This document shows, in pieces, positions 25,809 through 34,259 of a DNA stretch of 64,000 nt (within the stretch, counting starts at the first letter, position 1; each line of letters begins with the position of its first letter). A program made the position numbers and the translations under genes. This stretch comes from Candidatus Enterousia intestinigallinarum (GTDB taxonomy: Bacteria > Pseudomonadota > Alphaproteobacteria > Rs-D84), in NCBI GenBank assembly GCA_944407095.1, contig OX097180.1, forward strand, positions 806,001 through 870,000, given 5' to 3'. The notes beneath the pieces were generated by a model that had not been told where the DNA came from, ran no database searches, and saw only the letters and a list, made by a program, of their open reading frames with translations.

Positions 25809-27176
25809 CTTTTCGTTTTTGGTAATTATTTCCATAACACGTTGTGGCACATCAGATATTGCAACGCGTTCCTGAGCCATTGAATCACGATAGCGCAGGG
25901 TTACTGTATTGTCTTCCATTGTTTGGTGGTCAACAGTTATGCAAACCGGTGTGCCGATTTCATCGTGACGGCGATAGTTTTTACCAATGTTGCCCGAATT
26001 TTCCAATTCTATGCGGCCAATATTCAATTTACGCAAATCGTTTTCAATATTGTTCGCGATTGTCAATAATTCCGGAACGTTACGCGCCAACGGGATAACC
26101 GCGGCCTTTACCGGTGCCAGGGCTGGTTTCAGTTTTAACACCACGCGCGATTTGCCGTCGGGCAGATCTTCTTCCGTATATGCGTCCAGCATTACGGCCA
26201 GCATAGCGCGATTTACCCCCATTGCGGTTTCAATTACAAACGGGATAAAACTGTCGCCTGTTTGTGCATCGCTGTACGCCAGTTTGGTGGTGCTGTCCTT
26301 GTTTTCCAGAACGTGTGCCTGAATTTTGAATTCGTCCTGTGATTTTGTGTGGGAACCCAAATCAAAATCCTGGCGGTTATGAATACCTTCGACTTCGTCA
26401 AATCCGTCGGGAAATTCATATTCGATGTCGCCCGCGGCCTTGGCATAGTGGGCCAGTTTTTCGTGCGGGGTAAAGCGCAGTTTTCCCGCCGGTATTCCCA
26501 GTGTGTTTATCCACCAATCCATACGGATTTTCTTCCACATTTCGAAATACTTTTCATCGTCGGCCGGATTGACAAAGTATTGCATTTCCGCCTGTTCAAA
26601 TTCACGCATACGGAAAACGAATCCACGCGGGGAAATTTCATTGCGGAACGCTTTTCCAATCTGGGCAATTCCGAACGGCAGTTTATGCGGACGTGCATCC
26701 AGCACGTTTTTGAAATTCACATACGTTGTTGTTGCAGTTTCTGGACGCAGATATGCATTTATTGCACCGTCCGCCGTCGCACCGATGGACAGTCCCATCA
26801 TCAACTGGTATGCGCGTGGCGGGGTTAAATCTGTACTGCCACAATTATCACACTTTGTCTGGTCACGCATTTTATCCTGGCGCATACGGGCACCGCACTT
26901 TTTACATTCGACCAACGGGTCGGAAAAACTGGCTTCGTGACCGGAATATTTCCACATCAACCGATTGCTTATCAGGGCGGCATCTAGTCCTTCGATATCA
27001 TTGCGGGAATAAACCATTGCATTCCACCAGGCATTGCGAATATTTCGCATCAGTTCGACACCATACGGACCATAATCGTATGCACCGCCCAATCCACCAT
27101 AGATTTCAGAACCCGTGAAAATAAAACCACGTCGCTTGCATAATGCGACAATATCATTTACTGTTTTTGCTGGCAT
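25806..27176 (-). CDS. glyQS: Glycyl-tRNA synthetase, single-chain (alpha2) type
   Basis: This 456-residue class II enzyme charges tRNA-Gly. It has motif 2 as FRNEISPRGFVFRMREFEQAE and motif 3 GVNRAMLAVMLDAY. A four-Cys zinc element (CKKCGAR then CDNCGS) is inserted near residues 90-115, and the anticodon-binding domain is at the C-terminus. This is the homodimeric form found in eukaryotes, archaea and some bacteria, not the alpha2-beta2 GlyQ/GlyS pair usual in alphaproteobacteria. AGGGG precedes the ATG. With the type 3 ProS at 10757, this points to a distinct synthetase set. Confidence 0.95.
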   Translation of the reverse strand: MPAKTVNDIVALCKRRGFIFTGSEIYGGLGGAYDYGPYGVELMRNIRNAWWNAMVYSRNDIEGLDAALISNRLMWKYSGHEASFSDPLVECKKCGARMRQDKMRDQTKCDNCGSTDLTPPRAYQLMMGLSIGATADGAINAYLRPETATTTYVNFKNVLDARPHKLPFGIAQIGKAFRNEISPRGFVFRMREFEQAEMQYFVNPADDEKYFEMWKKIRMDWWINTLGIPAGKLRFTPHEKLAHYAKAAGDIEYEFPDGFDEVEGIHNRQDFDLGSHTKSQDEFKIQAHVLENKDSTTKLAYSDAQTGDSFIPFVIETAMGVNRAMLAVMLDAYTEEDLPDGKSRVVLKLKPALAPVKAAVIPLARNVPELLTIANNIENDLRKLNIGRIELENSGNIGKNYRRHDEIGTPVCITVDHQTMEDNTVTLRYRDSMAQERVAISDVPQRVMEIITKNEK

Positions 27177-27250
27177 TTTTATCCCCTAAATTTTACCGGT
27201 TTATTGTTATACAGAATTTGTGTATTTGCAACTGTTTATTAAAAAAGAAA

Positions 27251-27267
27251 CGGGGGCGATGCCCCCG
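27251..27267 (-). terminator. Terminator after ferredoxin
   Basis: CGGGGGC/GCCCCCG stem with a 3-nt loop; on the minus strand a T-rich run follows. Confidence 0.8.
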
Positions 27268-27284
27268 TAATGCACAGACGTATA

Positions 27285-27467
27285 TTATTTTACGTCTGGG
27301 GCAATCGCCGCAACCGGGCATACCGCCGCGCACGTACCGCACGAAATGCATTTTGTCGGATCGATTACACACTTGCCGTCTGGGGCGGTTGAAATTGCCA
27401 TAACCGGGCACGCACCCATACAGGTGTGACATCCGATACATTTTGCGGGGTCTATTTTATAAGCCAT
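27285..27467 (-). CDS. 2x[4Fe-4S] ferredoxin
   Basis: A 60-residue bacterial-type ferredoxin with two complete cluster motifs, CIGCHTCMGACP at 10-21 and CISCGTCAAVCP at 40-51, each giving three Cys to one cluster and the last Cys to the other. It is a low-potential one-electron carrier, common in anaerobes for pyruvate oxidoreductases, hydrogenases and radical SAM enzymes. No obvious partner gene sits beside it. The gene is monocistronic with its own terminator. Confidence 0.95.
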   Translation of the reverse strand: MAYKIDPAKCIGCHTCMGACPVMAISTAPDGKCVIDPTKCISCGTCAAVCPVAAIAPDVK

Positions 27468-27495
27468 TTTTACTACTCCGTTTTTTGTTTTTATT

Positions 27496-28239
27496 TTAAT
27501 TTCTGTTCAGCAAACTCAACAGATATTGGAACATCGCGATAAAGGATATGTACAGATGCAACGCACCCAGCACAGCCAGTTGATTTTTCTGCGTCCCGTC
27601 GCCCAGAACCGCATACGCACGTTTCAGGTTCTGCATATCATACGCCGTGAACAGTGCAAACACCAGAACACCGATAAAGCATACTATTGTTCCAAATGTT
27701 CCGCCCACGATTGCCGGCCATATGAACGACGCCAGTCCGACCAGTATCAGGCCAATCATACCCATAAACAGGAATATACCCAAAAATGATAAATCTTTGA
27801 CCGTTTTGTAACCAAACAAAGCCATACACGCAAACATTACCGCCGCGATTACAAACGCTGACAGAATAGTGTACGGATTGCTAGTTATTGCCACCAACAG
27901 CAGTGGCGTCATTACAATTCCCGTCAATATTGCATACAGAAACAGCATCAGCCCGCCAGTTGACGGTTTGAAACTAAATGCGCGTACCTGTGCCCATATT
28001 GCCAGCGCCAGTCCGCCGAACAGCAAAATGTAATACAGCGCGGATAACCCCGTCTGGGTGAACAACATTGTCCACAGCGGTGTAGCCATTGTTATATACG
28101 ACGCCAGTGCCGTTACTGCAACCGCACCGAACATCAGGGCAAAAATCCGCTTCAGATACAGTTCTATGCCACCGCCGGCACCACCGCGTGACGGCGCGTC
28201 GGGCGATTTTGTTTTCAATGCAACATTTCTTATTGCCAT
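27496..28239 (-). CDS. Bax inhibitor-1 family membrane protein
   Basis: ATG 28239 with AAGGAG upstream gives 247 residues with seven membrane segments, the BI-1/YccA/YbhL pattern. Family marks include the YLKRIFALMFGAV first segment and, near the end, LFTAYDMQNLKR, which contains the conserved Asp of the pH-sensing calcium-leak pair. Bacterial members are linked to calcium or proton leak and to FtsH control. The long frame to 28356 adds an unlikely extension. A divergent small gene starts at 28319. Confidence 0.88.
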   Translation of the reverse strand: MAIRNVALKTKSPDAPSRGGAGGGIELYLKRIFALMFGAVAVTALASYITMATPLWTMLFTQTGLSALYYILLFGGLALAIWAQVRAFSFKPSTGGLMLFLYAILTGIVMTPLLLVAITSNPYTILSAFVIAAVMFACMALFGYKTVKDLSFLGIFLFMGMIGLILVGLASFIWPAIVGGTFGTIVCFIGVLVFALFTAYDMQNLKRAYAVLGDGTQKNQLAVLGALHLYISFIAMFQYLLSLLNRN

Positions 28240-28318
28240 TTTTTTTCTCCTTGTTAGATAACATATTATATAATACAATAAACGTGCTAATTCAAGTGAA
28301 ACCAAAAGGGGGATTTTT

Positions 28319-28534
28319 ATGCCATCAAAAAATGAAACACTTCGCCGTGATCGCACCAGACAAATCGGACAAAAGCCGTCATTTGGCCGGCAAAATCGGT
28401 CAGAGGTTATAGCCCAACTGCGGGACGAATTGTTGCGGGCGCAACAACAACTGGCGGTCGAAACCGATGAAAAAACGCGGGCACGTTTGCAGCAAATAAT
28501 TTCAAATCTGCAACATACGGTTGCCAGTAAATAA
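28319..28534 (+). CDS. Small coiled-coil hypothetical protein
   Basis: A 71-residue basic N-terminus is followed by a helical heptad-like stretch (VIAQLRDELLRAQQQL through NLQHTV). No family is recognised. AAGGGGG lies 7 nt before the ATG, supporting translation. It ends 21 bp before the lgt start, so the two are probably co-transcribed. Confidence 0.6.
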   Translation: MPSKNETLRRDRTRQIGQKPSFGRQNRSEVIAQLRDELLRAQQQLAVETDEKTRARLQQIISNLQHTVASK

Positions 28535-28555
28535 CGGGGTGGGGTGCATTGTAAA

Positions 28556-29389
28556 ATGGCAATAACGATAAATCCGATTTCACCAGTTGCGTTTTCAGTA
28601 TTTGGTTTGGATGTGCGCTGGTACGCGTTGGCATATGTTGCGGCGTTTATTATCGGGTACTTTATGTTTCGTTACCTGATGCGGCGCCCTGACGCCCAGA
28701 TTACTTTGTCGCGGCGTCAACTGGACGATTTGCTGACGGCGGTGATATTCGGGGTTATAATCGGCGGTCGGTTGGGATACGTTTTGTTGTATAACCTGCC
28801 GTTCTTTTTAGCGCACCCATTGGAAATCTTTGCCGTTTGGCACGGCGGGATGAGCTTTCACGGCGGCCTGATTGGTGTGATTGCGGCAGTACTGTTGTTC
28901 GCGCGGCATCAGACCCGGCGTGGTGATTTACCCGGCACAACGTACGACGCGGGATTTAGAATATTGGATATTCTGGCGGTTGTTACACCGATTGGATTGT
29001 TCTTTGGTCGCATTGCCAATTTTATAAATATGGAGGTTATGGGTCGTCCCACAGATGTACCTTGGGCAGTGGTGTTTGCAGGGCAAACAAATATTCCACG
29101 TCACCCCAGTCCTTTGTACGAAGCCGCAACCGAAGGCATATTGTTGTTCATTATAATGTATTGCCTGTATCGGTTCACGAACCTGCGCCGTTATCCTGGT
29201 GCGCTGGGCGGAATGTTGGGGATGTTGTATGCTGTATTTCGCATATTATGTGAACAGTTTCGTGCCCCTGATATCCAGATTGGATTTTTAACGTCGTGGG
29301 GATTGACAATGGGACAGTTGCTGTCCGCACTAATGTTTATTGCGGGTGCGATAATATTTGCCGCTGCGTTCAGAAAAAAAACAAAATAA
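28556..29389 (+). CDS. lgt: Prolipoprotein diacylglyceryl transferase
   Basis: Lgt moves a diacylglyceryl group from phosphatidylglycerol to the lipobox cysteine of prolipoproteins at the inner membrane. The 277-residue protein has the family's seven membrane segments with GGRLGYVLLYN, HGGMSFHGG, the signature GRIANFINMEVMGRPT and RHPSPLYEA. ATG 28556 aligns with the family start; an upstream GTG at 28544 is the alternative. A lipoprotein substrate is encoded at 21608. A hairpin terminator follows. Confidence 0.96.
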   Translation: MAITINPISPVAFSVFGLDVRWYALAYVAAFIIGYFMFRYLMRRPDAQITLSRRQLDDLLTAVIFGVIIGGRLGYVLLYNLPFFLAHPLEIFAVWHGGMSFHGGLIGVIAAVLLFARHQTRRGDLPGTTYDAGFRILDILAVVTPIGLFFGRIANFINMEVMGRPTDVPWAVVFAGQTNIPRHPSPLYEAATEGILLFIIMYCLYRFTNLRRYPGALGGMLGMLYAVFRILCEQFRAPDIQIGFLTSWGLTMGQLLSALMFIAGAIIFAAAFRKKTK

Positions 29390-29417
29390 AAATGCCGGTT
29401 TTTTCCGGCATTTTTAT
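29388..29417. terminator. Bidirectional terminator
   Basis: AAATGCCGG/CCGGCATTT stem with six-T loop between convergent lgt and rfbB, ending in a T-rich run. Confidence 0.82.
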
Positions 29418-30431
29418 TTAGCGCATTTTTTGCAAATACCAATCGACGGTTTTTATAATTCCGCGGTCAAACGTTTCCGCCGCGCGCCACCCCAGTTCGC
29501 GTTCAATCTTGCCCGCGTCAATGGCATAGCGCAAATCGTGACCCGGTCGGTCGGCCACAAACGTTATCAGGTCGGAATACTGACCCGATTTACGTGGCAT
29601 ACGCTGATCCATTATTTTACATATAGTATTCACAATCTGCATATTTGTGCGTTCGTTGTGCCCGCCGATGTTATAGGTTTGCCCCGCACGTCCGTTGTGG
29701 AAAATTAAATCTATCGCGTGCACGTGATCCATAACGTACAGCCAGTCGCGCACGTTTTCCCCGCGTCCGTAAATCGGAATCGGTTGCCAGTTCACACAGT
29801 TCTGAATAATTTTTGGAATCAGTTTTTCCGGATGCTGTTTCGGGCCATAGTTGTTGGAACAGTTGGAAATAGTTGTGTTTAACCCAAAAGTACGATGCCA
29901 GGCACTGACCAGATGATCTGATGATGCTTTGGATGCGGAATATGGACTGCTGGGGTCGTATGGTGTTGTTTCGCTGAACAATCCTGTCGCCCCCAAAGCA
30001 CCGTAAACTTCATCAGTGGAAATGTGATGAAAACGGTCTGTTTCGTGACCCGTCTTTACACGGCCCGGCGCATCCATCCAGTTGTTGCGCGCGGCTTCTA
30101 ATAAATTAGCAGTGCCGACAATATTTGTGTTTATAAATGCGCGCGGTCCGGTTATAGAATTGTCAACGTGACTTTCGGCGGCAAAGTGAATAACGCCACG
30201 AATATCACAATCGCGAAAGATAGCATCAACCAAATTTGCGTCGCATATGTCGCCCTGAAAGAAGCGATAGTTACGCATTTTATTGCATTCTGCTAAATTT
30301 TCCGGATTCGCTGCATATGTCAACTTGTCCAATACGATTACGTTGTATGTTGGGTATTTTTTTGCGAAATATGGGACGAAATTAGAACCGATAAATCCAG
30401 CGCCCCCAGTGACAAGAATTGATTTTGCCAT
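29418..30431 (-). CDS. rfbB: dTDP-glucose 4,6-dehydratase
   Basis: RfbB converts dTDP-glucose to dTDP-4-keto-6-deoxyglucose, the second step towards dTDP-rhamnose and other deoxysugars for surface glycans. This 337-residue SDR enzyme has the NAD-binding GGAGFIGSN at 9-17, the dehydratase-specific Thr139-Asp140-Glu141 and the Tyr164/Lys168 pair (YSASK). It is full length. The other rfb genes are not adjacent in this window. It is transcribed away from the tRNA-Ser region, and AAGG lies about 10 nt before the ATG. Confidence 0.95.
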   Translation of the reverse strand: MAKSILVTGGAGFIGSNFVPYFAKKYPTYNVIVLDKLTYAANPENLAECNKMRNYRFFQGDICDANLVDAIFRDCDIRGVIHFAAESHVDNSITGPRAFINTNIVGTANLLEAARNNWMDAPGRVKTGHETDRFHHISTDEVYGALGATGLFSETTPYDPSSPYSASKASSDHLVSAWHRTFGLNTTISNCSNNYGPKQHPEKLIPKIIQNCVNWQPIPIYGRGENVRDWLYVMDHVHAIDLIFHNGRAGQTYNIGGHNERTNMQIVNTICKIMDQRMPRKSGQYSDLITFVADRPGHDLRYAIDAGKIERELGWRAAETFDRGIIKTVDWYLQKMR

Positions 30432-30571
30432 AATATGATGCCTTTTTATGTTGCCTCTCCGGTGATAATGATAACACGTGCGTCCGGGTTAGCAAGTATA
30501 ATAATCAGCATAACAGATAAATTGACAATCCGTTCCAGACACTGTATAATAGCCAAAGTTTTCAACCCACG

Positions 30572-30645
30572 CCGCAGGTTTGAAAGACCGGCGGTACGAT
30601 GAAGTTCAGGATGGGTGGTAGCCGCGGTCGATTGCGACGGTCTTG
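30572..30645 (+). pseudogene. Duplicated 5' half of tRNA-Ser with upstream flank
   Basis: These 74 bases are a near-copy of 30731-30803, which contains the upstream flank and 5' half of the intact tRNA-Ser. Only a handful of positions differ. The copy stops inside the anticodon loop (after GGTCTTG) and unrelated sequence follows, so no cloverleaf can form. It is a broken tRNA duplicate about 158 bp upstream of the real gene. Confidence 0.8.
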
Positions 30646-30767
30646 CATACGAGTCAGCGAGACAAGCGTCAGCGCAGTCGAGTGCGAACGAGTGGTGAGC
30701 AGCACCGCCAGGTGCGGCCAGCGAACAAAACCGCAGGTTTGAAAGACCGGCGGTATGATGAAGTTTA

Positions 30768-30857
30768 GGATGGGTGGCAGAGCGGTCGATTGCGACGGTC
30801 TTGAAAACCGTTGTGGGGGCAACTCCACCGGGGGTTCGAATCCCTCCCCATCCGCCA
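30768..30857 (+). tRNA. tRNA-Ser (anticodon UGA)
   Basis: A 90-nt class II tRNA with long variable arm. Acceptor GGATGGG/CCCATCC, anticodon stem ACGGT/ACCGT with loop CTTGAAA (anticodon TGA), T loop TTCGAAT, G discriminator and encoded CCA. Its last 20 bases are the left attachment site of the island. Confidence 0.95.
30838..30857 (+). repeat. Left attachment site, tRNA-Ser 3' end
   Basis: Twenty bases GAATCCCTCCCCATCCGCCA, identical to 57513-57532. Flanking bases differ on both sides, so the repeat is exactly 20 bp. Confidence 0.85.
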
Positions 30858-30896
30858 GTGATAAGTATAAGTTCAAAATTATACGAAAGTTATACC

Positions 30897-30924
30897 AAAA
30901 ATCCCCGTGTTCTGCGGGGATTTT
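30897..30924. terminator. Bidirectional terminator
   Basis: AATCCCCG/CGGGGATT stem flanked by A and T runs, between tRNA-Ser and the convergent HNH-like gene. Confidence 0.8.
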
Positions 30925-30925
30925 G

Positions 30926-31801
30926 TTATTGTAGTGACTCCGATAAGCCACCTGTTGTAGCCATATATGGTGCTTTTATCGGATAACTATATCCCGCCCA
31001 ATTTTGCAAAGTCACTGGACGTGGAAACATTGGTGGCTTTTGAGGTACATAACCATCAGGGCGTTTTAAGCCGGGGGTATTATCGCGACATTTAAATAGA
31101 TTTGAAACCAGTTGATAATCTAATGGGGTATTGTAATCTATATCAATAATAAGGATTTCGTCTTTTGTAAATTGTTTTTGGTTTACGGCCATAGATTCAG
31201 GGTCGGTACTATGTTCAGTATTCACAACAATCATAACTTCATAGCCAGGAAATCTAAAAATATACGCATGTTTCCCAAGATATTTTGTGCGAAAAATGCC
31301 CGTCATATTATCAACATGGCCGCCGGTAATTCTTCTATAAATCAAGGGTACAAATAAACTGTAATCGTCAGGTGTTTCATTCTTCAATATTTTTAATGCG
31401 ACATCTTTGTATTTACCTAGTGGAATGGGTTTTGAACACACTGCCAAACGCCATAGTAACGAAATAAAAAATTTATGAAGGCGATCAATATCGTATTTAT
31501 CAGCGGTTAATGAACGACATGGTGTGCCTAGTAAACACTTTGTGGGTTTTAATTTTGGAATTTCTATATTCAATATTTTATTTACATAGCCATCATAATA
31601 CCCCATTGCGGTATCGCATTCTTTGCACATCAGCGGCTCTTTATGGCCGTTTTGTTCTTGGGGGTTATTATTAATTTTGGTATGTTTTACATCCACTTCA
31701 ACGACCCCACCGTTTTCAGCAAACTTATATAATACCTTGGGAATAATATGAGATTTTATTAATTCCTTTTCTTGTCCACAAAATTTACAAATTCCTTTCA
31801 T
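30926..31801 (-). CDS. Treble-clef HNH-type protein
   Basis: A 291-residue protein begins with a zinc-binding nuclease-like module: CKFCGQ, then KSHIIPKVLY, and CKECDTAMG at about 58-66. This C-x2-C, SHIIP, C-x2-C layout resembles HNH_5-type endonucleases. The rest, about 220 residues of mixed alpha/beta, has no recognised motif and may be a specificity or partner domain. It is the first island gene next to the attachment site, oriented towards the tRNA. The gene at 57561 has the same architecture on the other side of the island. Nuclease activity is inferred. Confidence 0.65.
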   Translation of the reverse strand: MKGICKFCGQEKELIKSHIIPKVLYKFAENGGVVEVDVKHTKINNNPQEQNGHKEPLMCKECDTAMGYYDGYVNKILNIEIPKLKPTKCLLGTPCRSLTADKYDIDRLHKFFISLLWRLAVCSKPIPLGKYKDVALKILKNETPDDYSLFVPLIYRRITGGHVDNMTGIFRTKYLGKHAYIFRFPGYEVMIVVNTEHSTDPESMAVNQKQFTKDEILIIDIDYNTPLDYQLVSNLFKCRDNTPGLKRPDGYVPQKPPMFPRPVTLQNWAGYSYPIKAPYMATTGGLSESLQ

Positions 31802-31832
31802 GCAATAAAAATAGGTTTATTAATTTTGCTTT

Positions 31833-33473
31833 TCAAGCCTGTTTGTAAAAATCTTTCTCCTGTTCTTTAAAATCCATATGCTTTGCGGCGATGGCGAATA
31901 ATGTTTGCAGGTCAACCACGGGTGCGGTGCCATCCATAATATCGGATACTATTTTGGGTGACAGATATGCCAAGGCCAAGTATTTATAAATAGTTCGCTC
32001 TGCCTTATGTTCTGTCTTGGCGATTTGCTGTGCATTTTGGCCACGTTCAAACATGGATTTATATCGCCAACCGTATGCCAGCGCGCGCATCAGTTGCAGA
32101 TTATTTTCTTGTATTGTCATAACCGTACGACCACAGGCCTCATACCGGTTTGTGGAAACGCGGTTGTTTATTATGACTGGACGTTCAATGATAATGTGTT
32201 GCCCGTCATTGCTTAGGCATGTATTGGCTGACAAGGTCGCATTACACGTGTTTGTATATCCCGGCGTTTGGAATTCGCCTGCAATGGGCGCAATGTTGAT
32301 ATAGAAAATCATGTGGCTGTTATTATACACAGCCCGATTTAATAAAGTTTCTAATAACTTTGTGCGCGTGTCATAGGTCATATTTTCAAAGTCTGTGGCC
32401 TTCCAGGTCTGGGCAATGTCTGCCGGTACAAGTTGTGACAGGTCGCCGTTTAACAGTTCCTTAATTGTGTCGCATGTTATACGTTCTATATCGCCGGCGG
32501 CCAAATATATGCCCGGGCGACAATAGTGACGTACATCAGATTTTTTGGTGGATTTGTTTGTAAACACATTTCCGGCCATATCAAAGATTTTATGGTGCAG
32601 CATATACCGCCGATGAAGGCATTGCGATGTTCGGCGATTGTTGTTTTGACTTAACAGTTCTTGCGCCGTGTTAAATATGACCTCTGGGACAATACCTTCA
32701 TGCAGGCCGGGGTATATTTCATTTGTTTTCTTATTCCTAACCTTGCCGATATATACCGGATTACGCAGCAAGTTGTTCAATGCATGTTTGCAAAATACAG
32801 TGCCACCCATAGTGGCCCCTTTCTGCGTTGTCCATCGTTTGTTTTTTATGTTGTTCGTAATACACCAGTGGTGCAAATCGGTCAAAGATTGTAATTCGTT
32901 ATATTTTTCAAAAATGCGGCATACTGTGACAGTTTCGGCGGGATTTGGCACCAGTTTCTTGTTTATAACATCGTATCCCAGGGGCGGCACACCGCCCGTC
33001 CAGAATCCCTTGGCCTTACTCGCACGGATTTTATCTCGCACGCGTTCGGCGGATACTTCGCGTTCAAACTGTGCAAATGACAACAGCATATTCAGCGTCA
33101 GTTTCCCCATTGATGTTGATGTATCAAAAGCCTGGGTAATTGATACAAAATTGCAATTGTGCCGTTCAAATTCCCGCATCATATTATGAAAGTCCATGAT
33201 AGAGCGCGACAGTCGGTCAACCTTGTACACCACAACAACCTGAATCAGCCCATCCGCAATATCCGCCAGCATTTGTTTCAGCGCCGGGCGTTCCATTGTC
33301 CCGCCGGAAATCCCGCCATCGGTATAGGTTTTATAATGTTCCCAACCCTGGAAAGACTGGGACAGAATATAATTCCGGCATGCTTCTTCCTGGTTGTGCA
33401 GCGAGTTAAATTCCAGTTCTAGTCCCTTTTCGGTTGATTTTCGTACATAAATCGCGCATTTAATCTTGACCAT
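31833..33473 (-). CDS. Large serine recombinase
   Basis: This 546-residue site-specific recombinase has the resolvase catalytic domain (Ser13 in YVRKSTEKG, then VYKVDRLSRS and the FEREVSAERVRDKI arm helix). The recombinase domain follows (GFWTGGVPPLGYDV), with a long C-terminal DNA-binding part. Such enzymes integrate and excise phages and islands by serine-mediated double-strand exchange. The start overlaps the upstream DUF2924 gene by 14 bp, a pairing often seen in alphaproteobacterial prophages. Normal length and an intact catalytic domain suggest it is active. Confidence 0.93.
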   Translation of the reverse strand: MVKIKCAIYVRKSTEKGLELEFNSLHNQEEACRNYILSQSFQGWEHYKTYTDGGISGGTMERPALKQMLADIADGLIQVVVVYKVDRLSRSIMDFHNMMREFERHNCNFVSITQAFDTSTSMGKLTLNMLLSFAQFEREVSAERVRDKIRASKAKGFWTGGVPPLGYDVINKKLVPNPAETVTVCRIFEKYNELQSLTDLHHWCITNNIKNKRWTTQKGATMGGTVFCKHALNNLLRNPVYIGKVRNKKTNEIYPGLHEGIVPEVIFNTAQELLSQNNNRRTSQCLHRRYMLHHKIFDMAGNVFTNKSTKKSDVRHYCRPGIYLAAGDIERITCDTIKELLNGDLSQLVPADIAQTWKATDFENMTYDTRTKLLETLLNRAVYNNSHMIFYINIAPIAGEFQTPGYTNTCNATLSANTCLSNDGQHIIIERPVIINNRVSTNRYEACGRTVMTIQENNLQLMRALAYGWRYKSMFERGQNAQQIAKTEHKAERTIYKYLALAYLSPKIVSDIMDGTAPVVDLQTLFAIAAKHMDFKEQEKDFYKQA

Positions 33474-33906
33474 TTTTTAGTCCCTTGTTATTTAACCCAA
33501 AGAAGTCTGTGCCGGATACTTTCATACCAATCATGGCGTATGCAGCAGCCGATAAACTGGGATATGTTTTGCCGTTGTATTCAAAGCGGTTGGCAGCAAT
33601 CACACGCAGGGTAAACAGTTGCCCCTTGTATGTTTTGCGAATAAGCGTTCCCGGCTTTAGTTCATATTTTATTTTACGGGCGCTTTTTAGGTATTCTTCC
33701 GGCGCCCTGGCATATTTGTTTAGGCGTGTAATGTACTTTTGATCCAGATGACGTTTATATCGTGTGCATTGAATCCGATACCATAACGGCCGAACAAGAT
33801 TCTTGGGCGACAAGGTTGTCGGATTATGGGTAATTTGCAGCCATAACAGCGGCATTTGCTCTTTTGGCATATCGCGCAATTCCGCGTAAGTTTCTGGTAT
33901 TTTCAT
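33460..33906 (-). CDS. DUF2924 family protein
   Basis: A 148-residue basic protein of the DUF2924 type. Its C-terminal half has the family pattern LKPGTLIRKTYKGQLFTLRV, FEYNGKTYPSLSAAAYAMIG and SGTDFFGL. The family is of unknown role and typically sits directly upstream of a serine recombinase, where it may help DNA binding or directionality; that is inference. The ATG follows GGGGGA and the gene overlaps the recombinase start by 14 bp. A second, more divergent member is encoded at 49801-50235. Confidence 0.85.
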   Translation of the reverse strand: MKIPETYAELRDMPKEQMPLLWLQITHNPTTLSPKNLVRPLWYRIQCTRYKRHLDQKYITRLNKYARAPEEYLKSARKIKYELKPGTLIRKTYKGQLFTLRVIAANRFEYNGKTYPSLSAAAYAMIGMKVSGTDFFGLNNKGLKNGQD

Positions 33907-33953
33907 CGTGTCCCCCGTGTACGGTTACACAATGAATGATTATGTACGGCAGT

Positions 33954-33976
33954 AAGTCAAATCAATTAGTTGACTT
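33954..33976. promoter_or_regulatory. Possible operator between divergent operons
   Basis: AAGTCAA (33954-33960) and TTGACTT (33970-33976) form an inverted repeat with a 9-nt centre. The left arm, read on the minus strand, is also a TTGACT -35-like box upstream of the DUF2924-recombinase operon. A regulator bound here could control both directions. Confidence 0.45.
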
Positions 33977-33978
33977 AT

Positions 33979-34007
33979 TTGTTTTACGCAAAAAAATGTG
34001 GTATAAT
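33979..34007 (+). promoter_or_regulatory. Sigma70-type promoter for the BcgI-like operon
   Basis: TTGTTT, a 17-nt spacer and a perfect TATAAT (34002-34007). Transcription would begin near 34014 and read into the restriction-modification genes. Confidence 0.6.
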
Positions 34008-34259
34008 TCTAATGAATCCAATGGGGGACTTGCGGATTCGGGCTGTCGTAGGCTCAACATATGCGGTGCAAAAGCATCGTTAAATCTGATGTTTTCGGTG
34101 CTGTTTGCATCGTTATCATCCCTGACATACAGGTCGGGGAGCTGCTGTGTATAAAATACGGGCAACCGAAAACTCAGCAGAATCTTCATATGTTGATTTA
34201 CGAACTCACCCGACCGCCTGATTCCTTTTGGCGGTTATTTTTGTACCGGGGGGGAGCCT

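Larger units (their letters stand above)
33907..34259 (+). other. Divergent control region and leader with weak 74-codon ORF
   Basis: This 353-bp stretch lies between divergent operons. It holds an inverted repeat (33954-33976), a rightward promoter (33979-34007) and a leader of about 250 nt before the methyltransferase-nuclease gene. Within the leader an ATG frame runs 34061-34285 (74 codons), overlapping the next gene by 26 bp. It has no clear ribosome binding site and I cannot assign it. It could be a leader peptide or simply untranslated RNA. Confidence 0.5.

Noticed and set aside
30562-30951. Minus-strand frame over the tRNA-Ser region
   Set aside because: It translates the complement of tRNA-Ser and its duplicate; such tRNA-derived frames are a known artefact.
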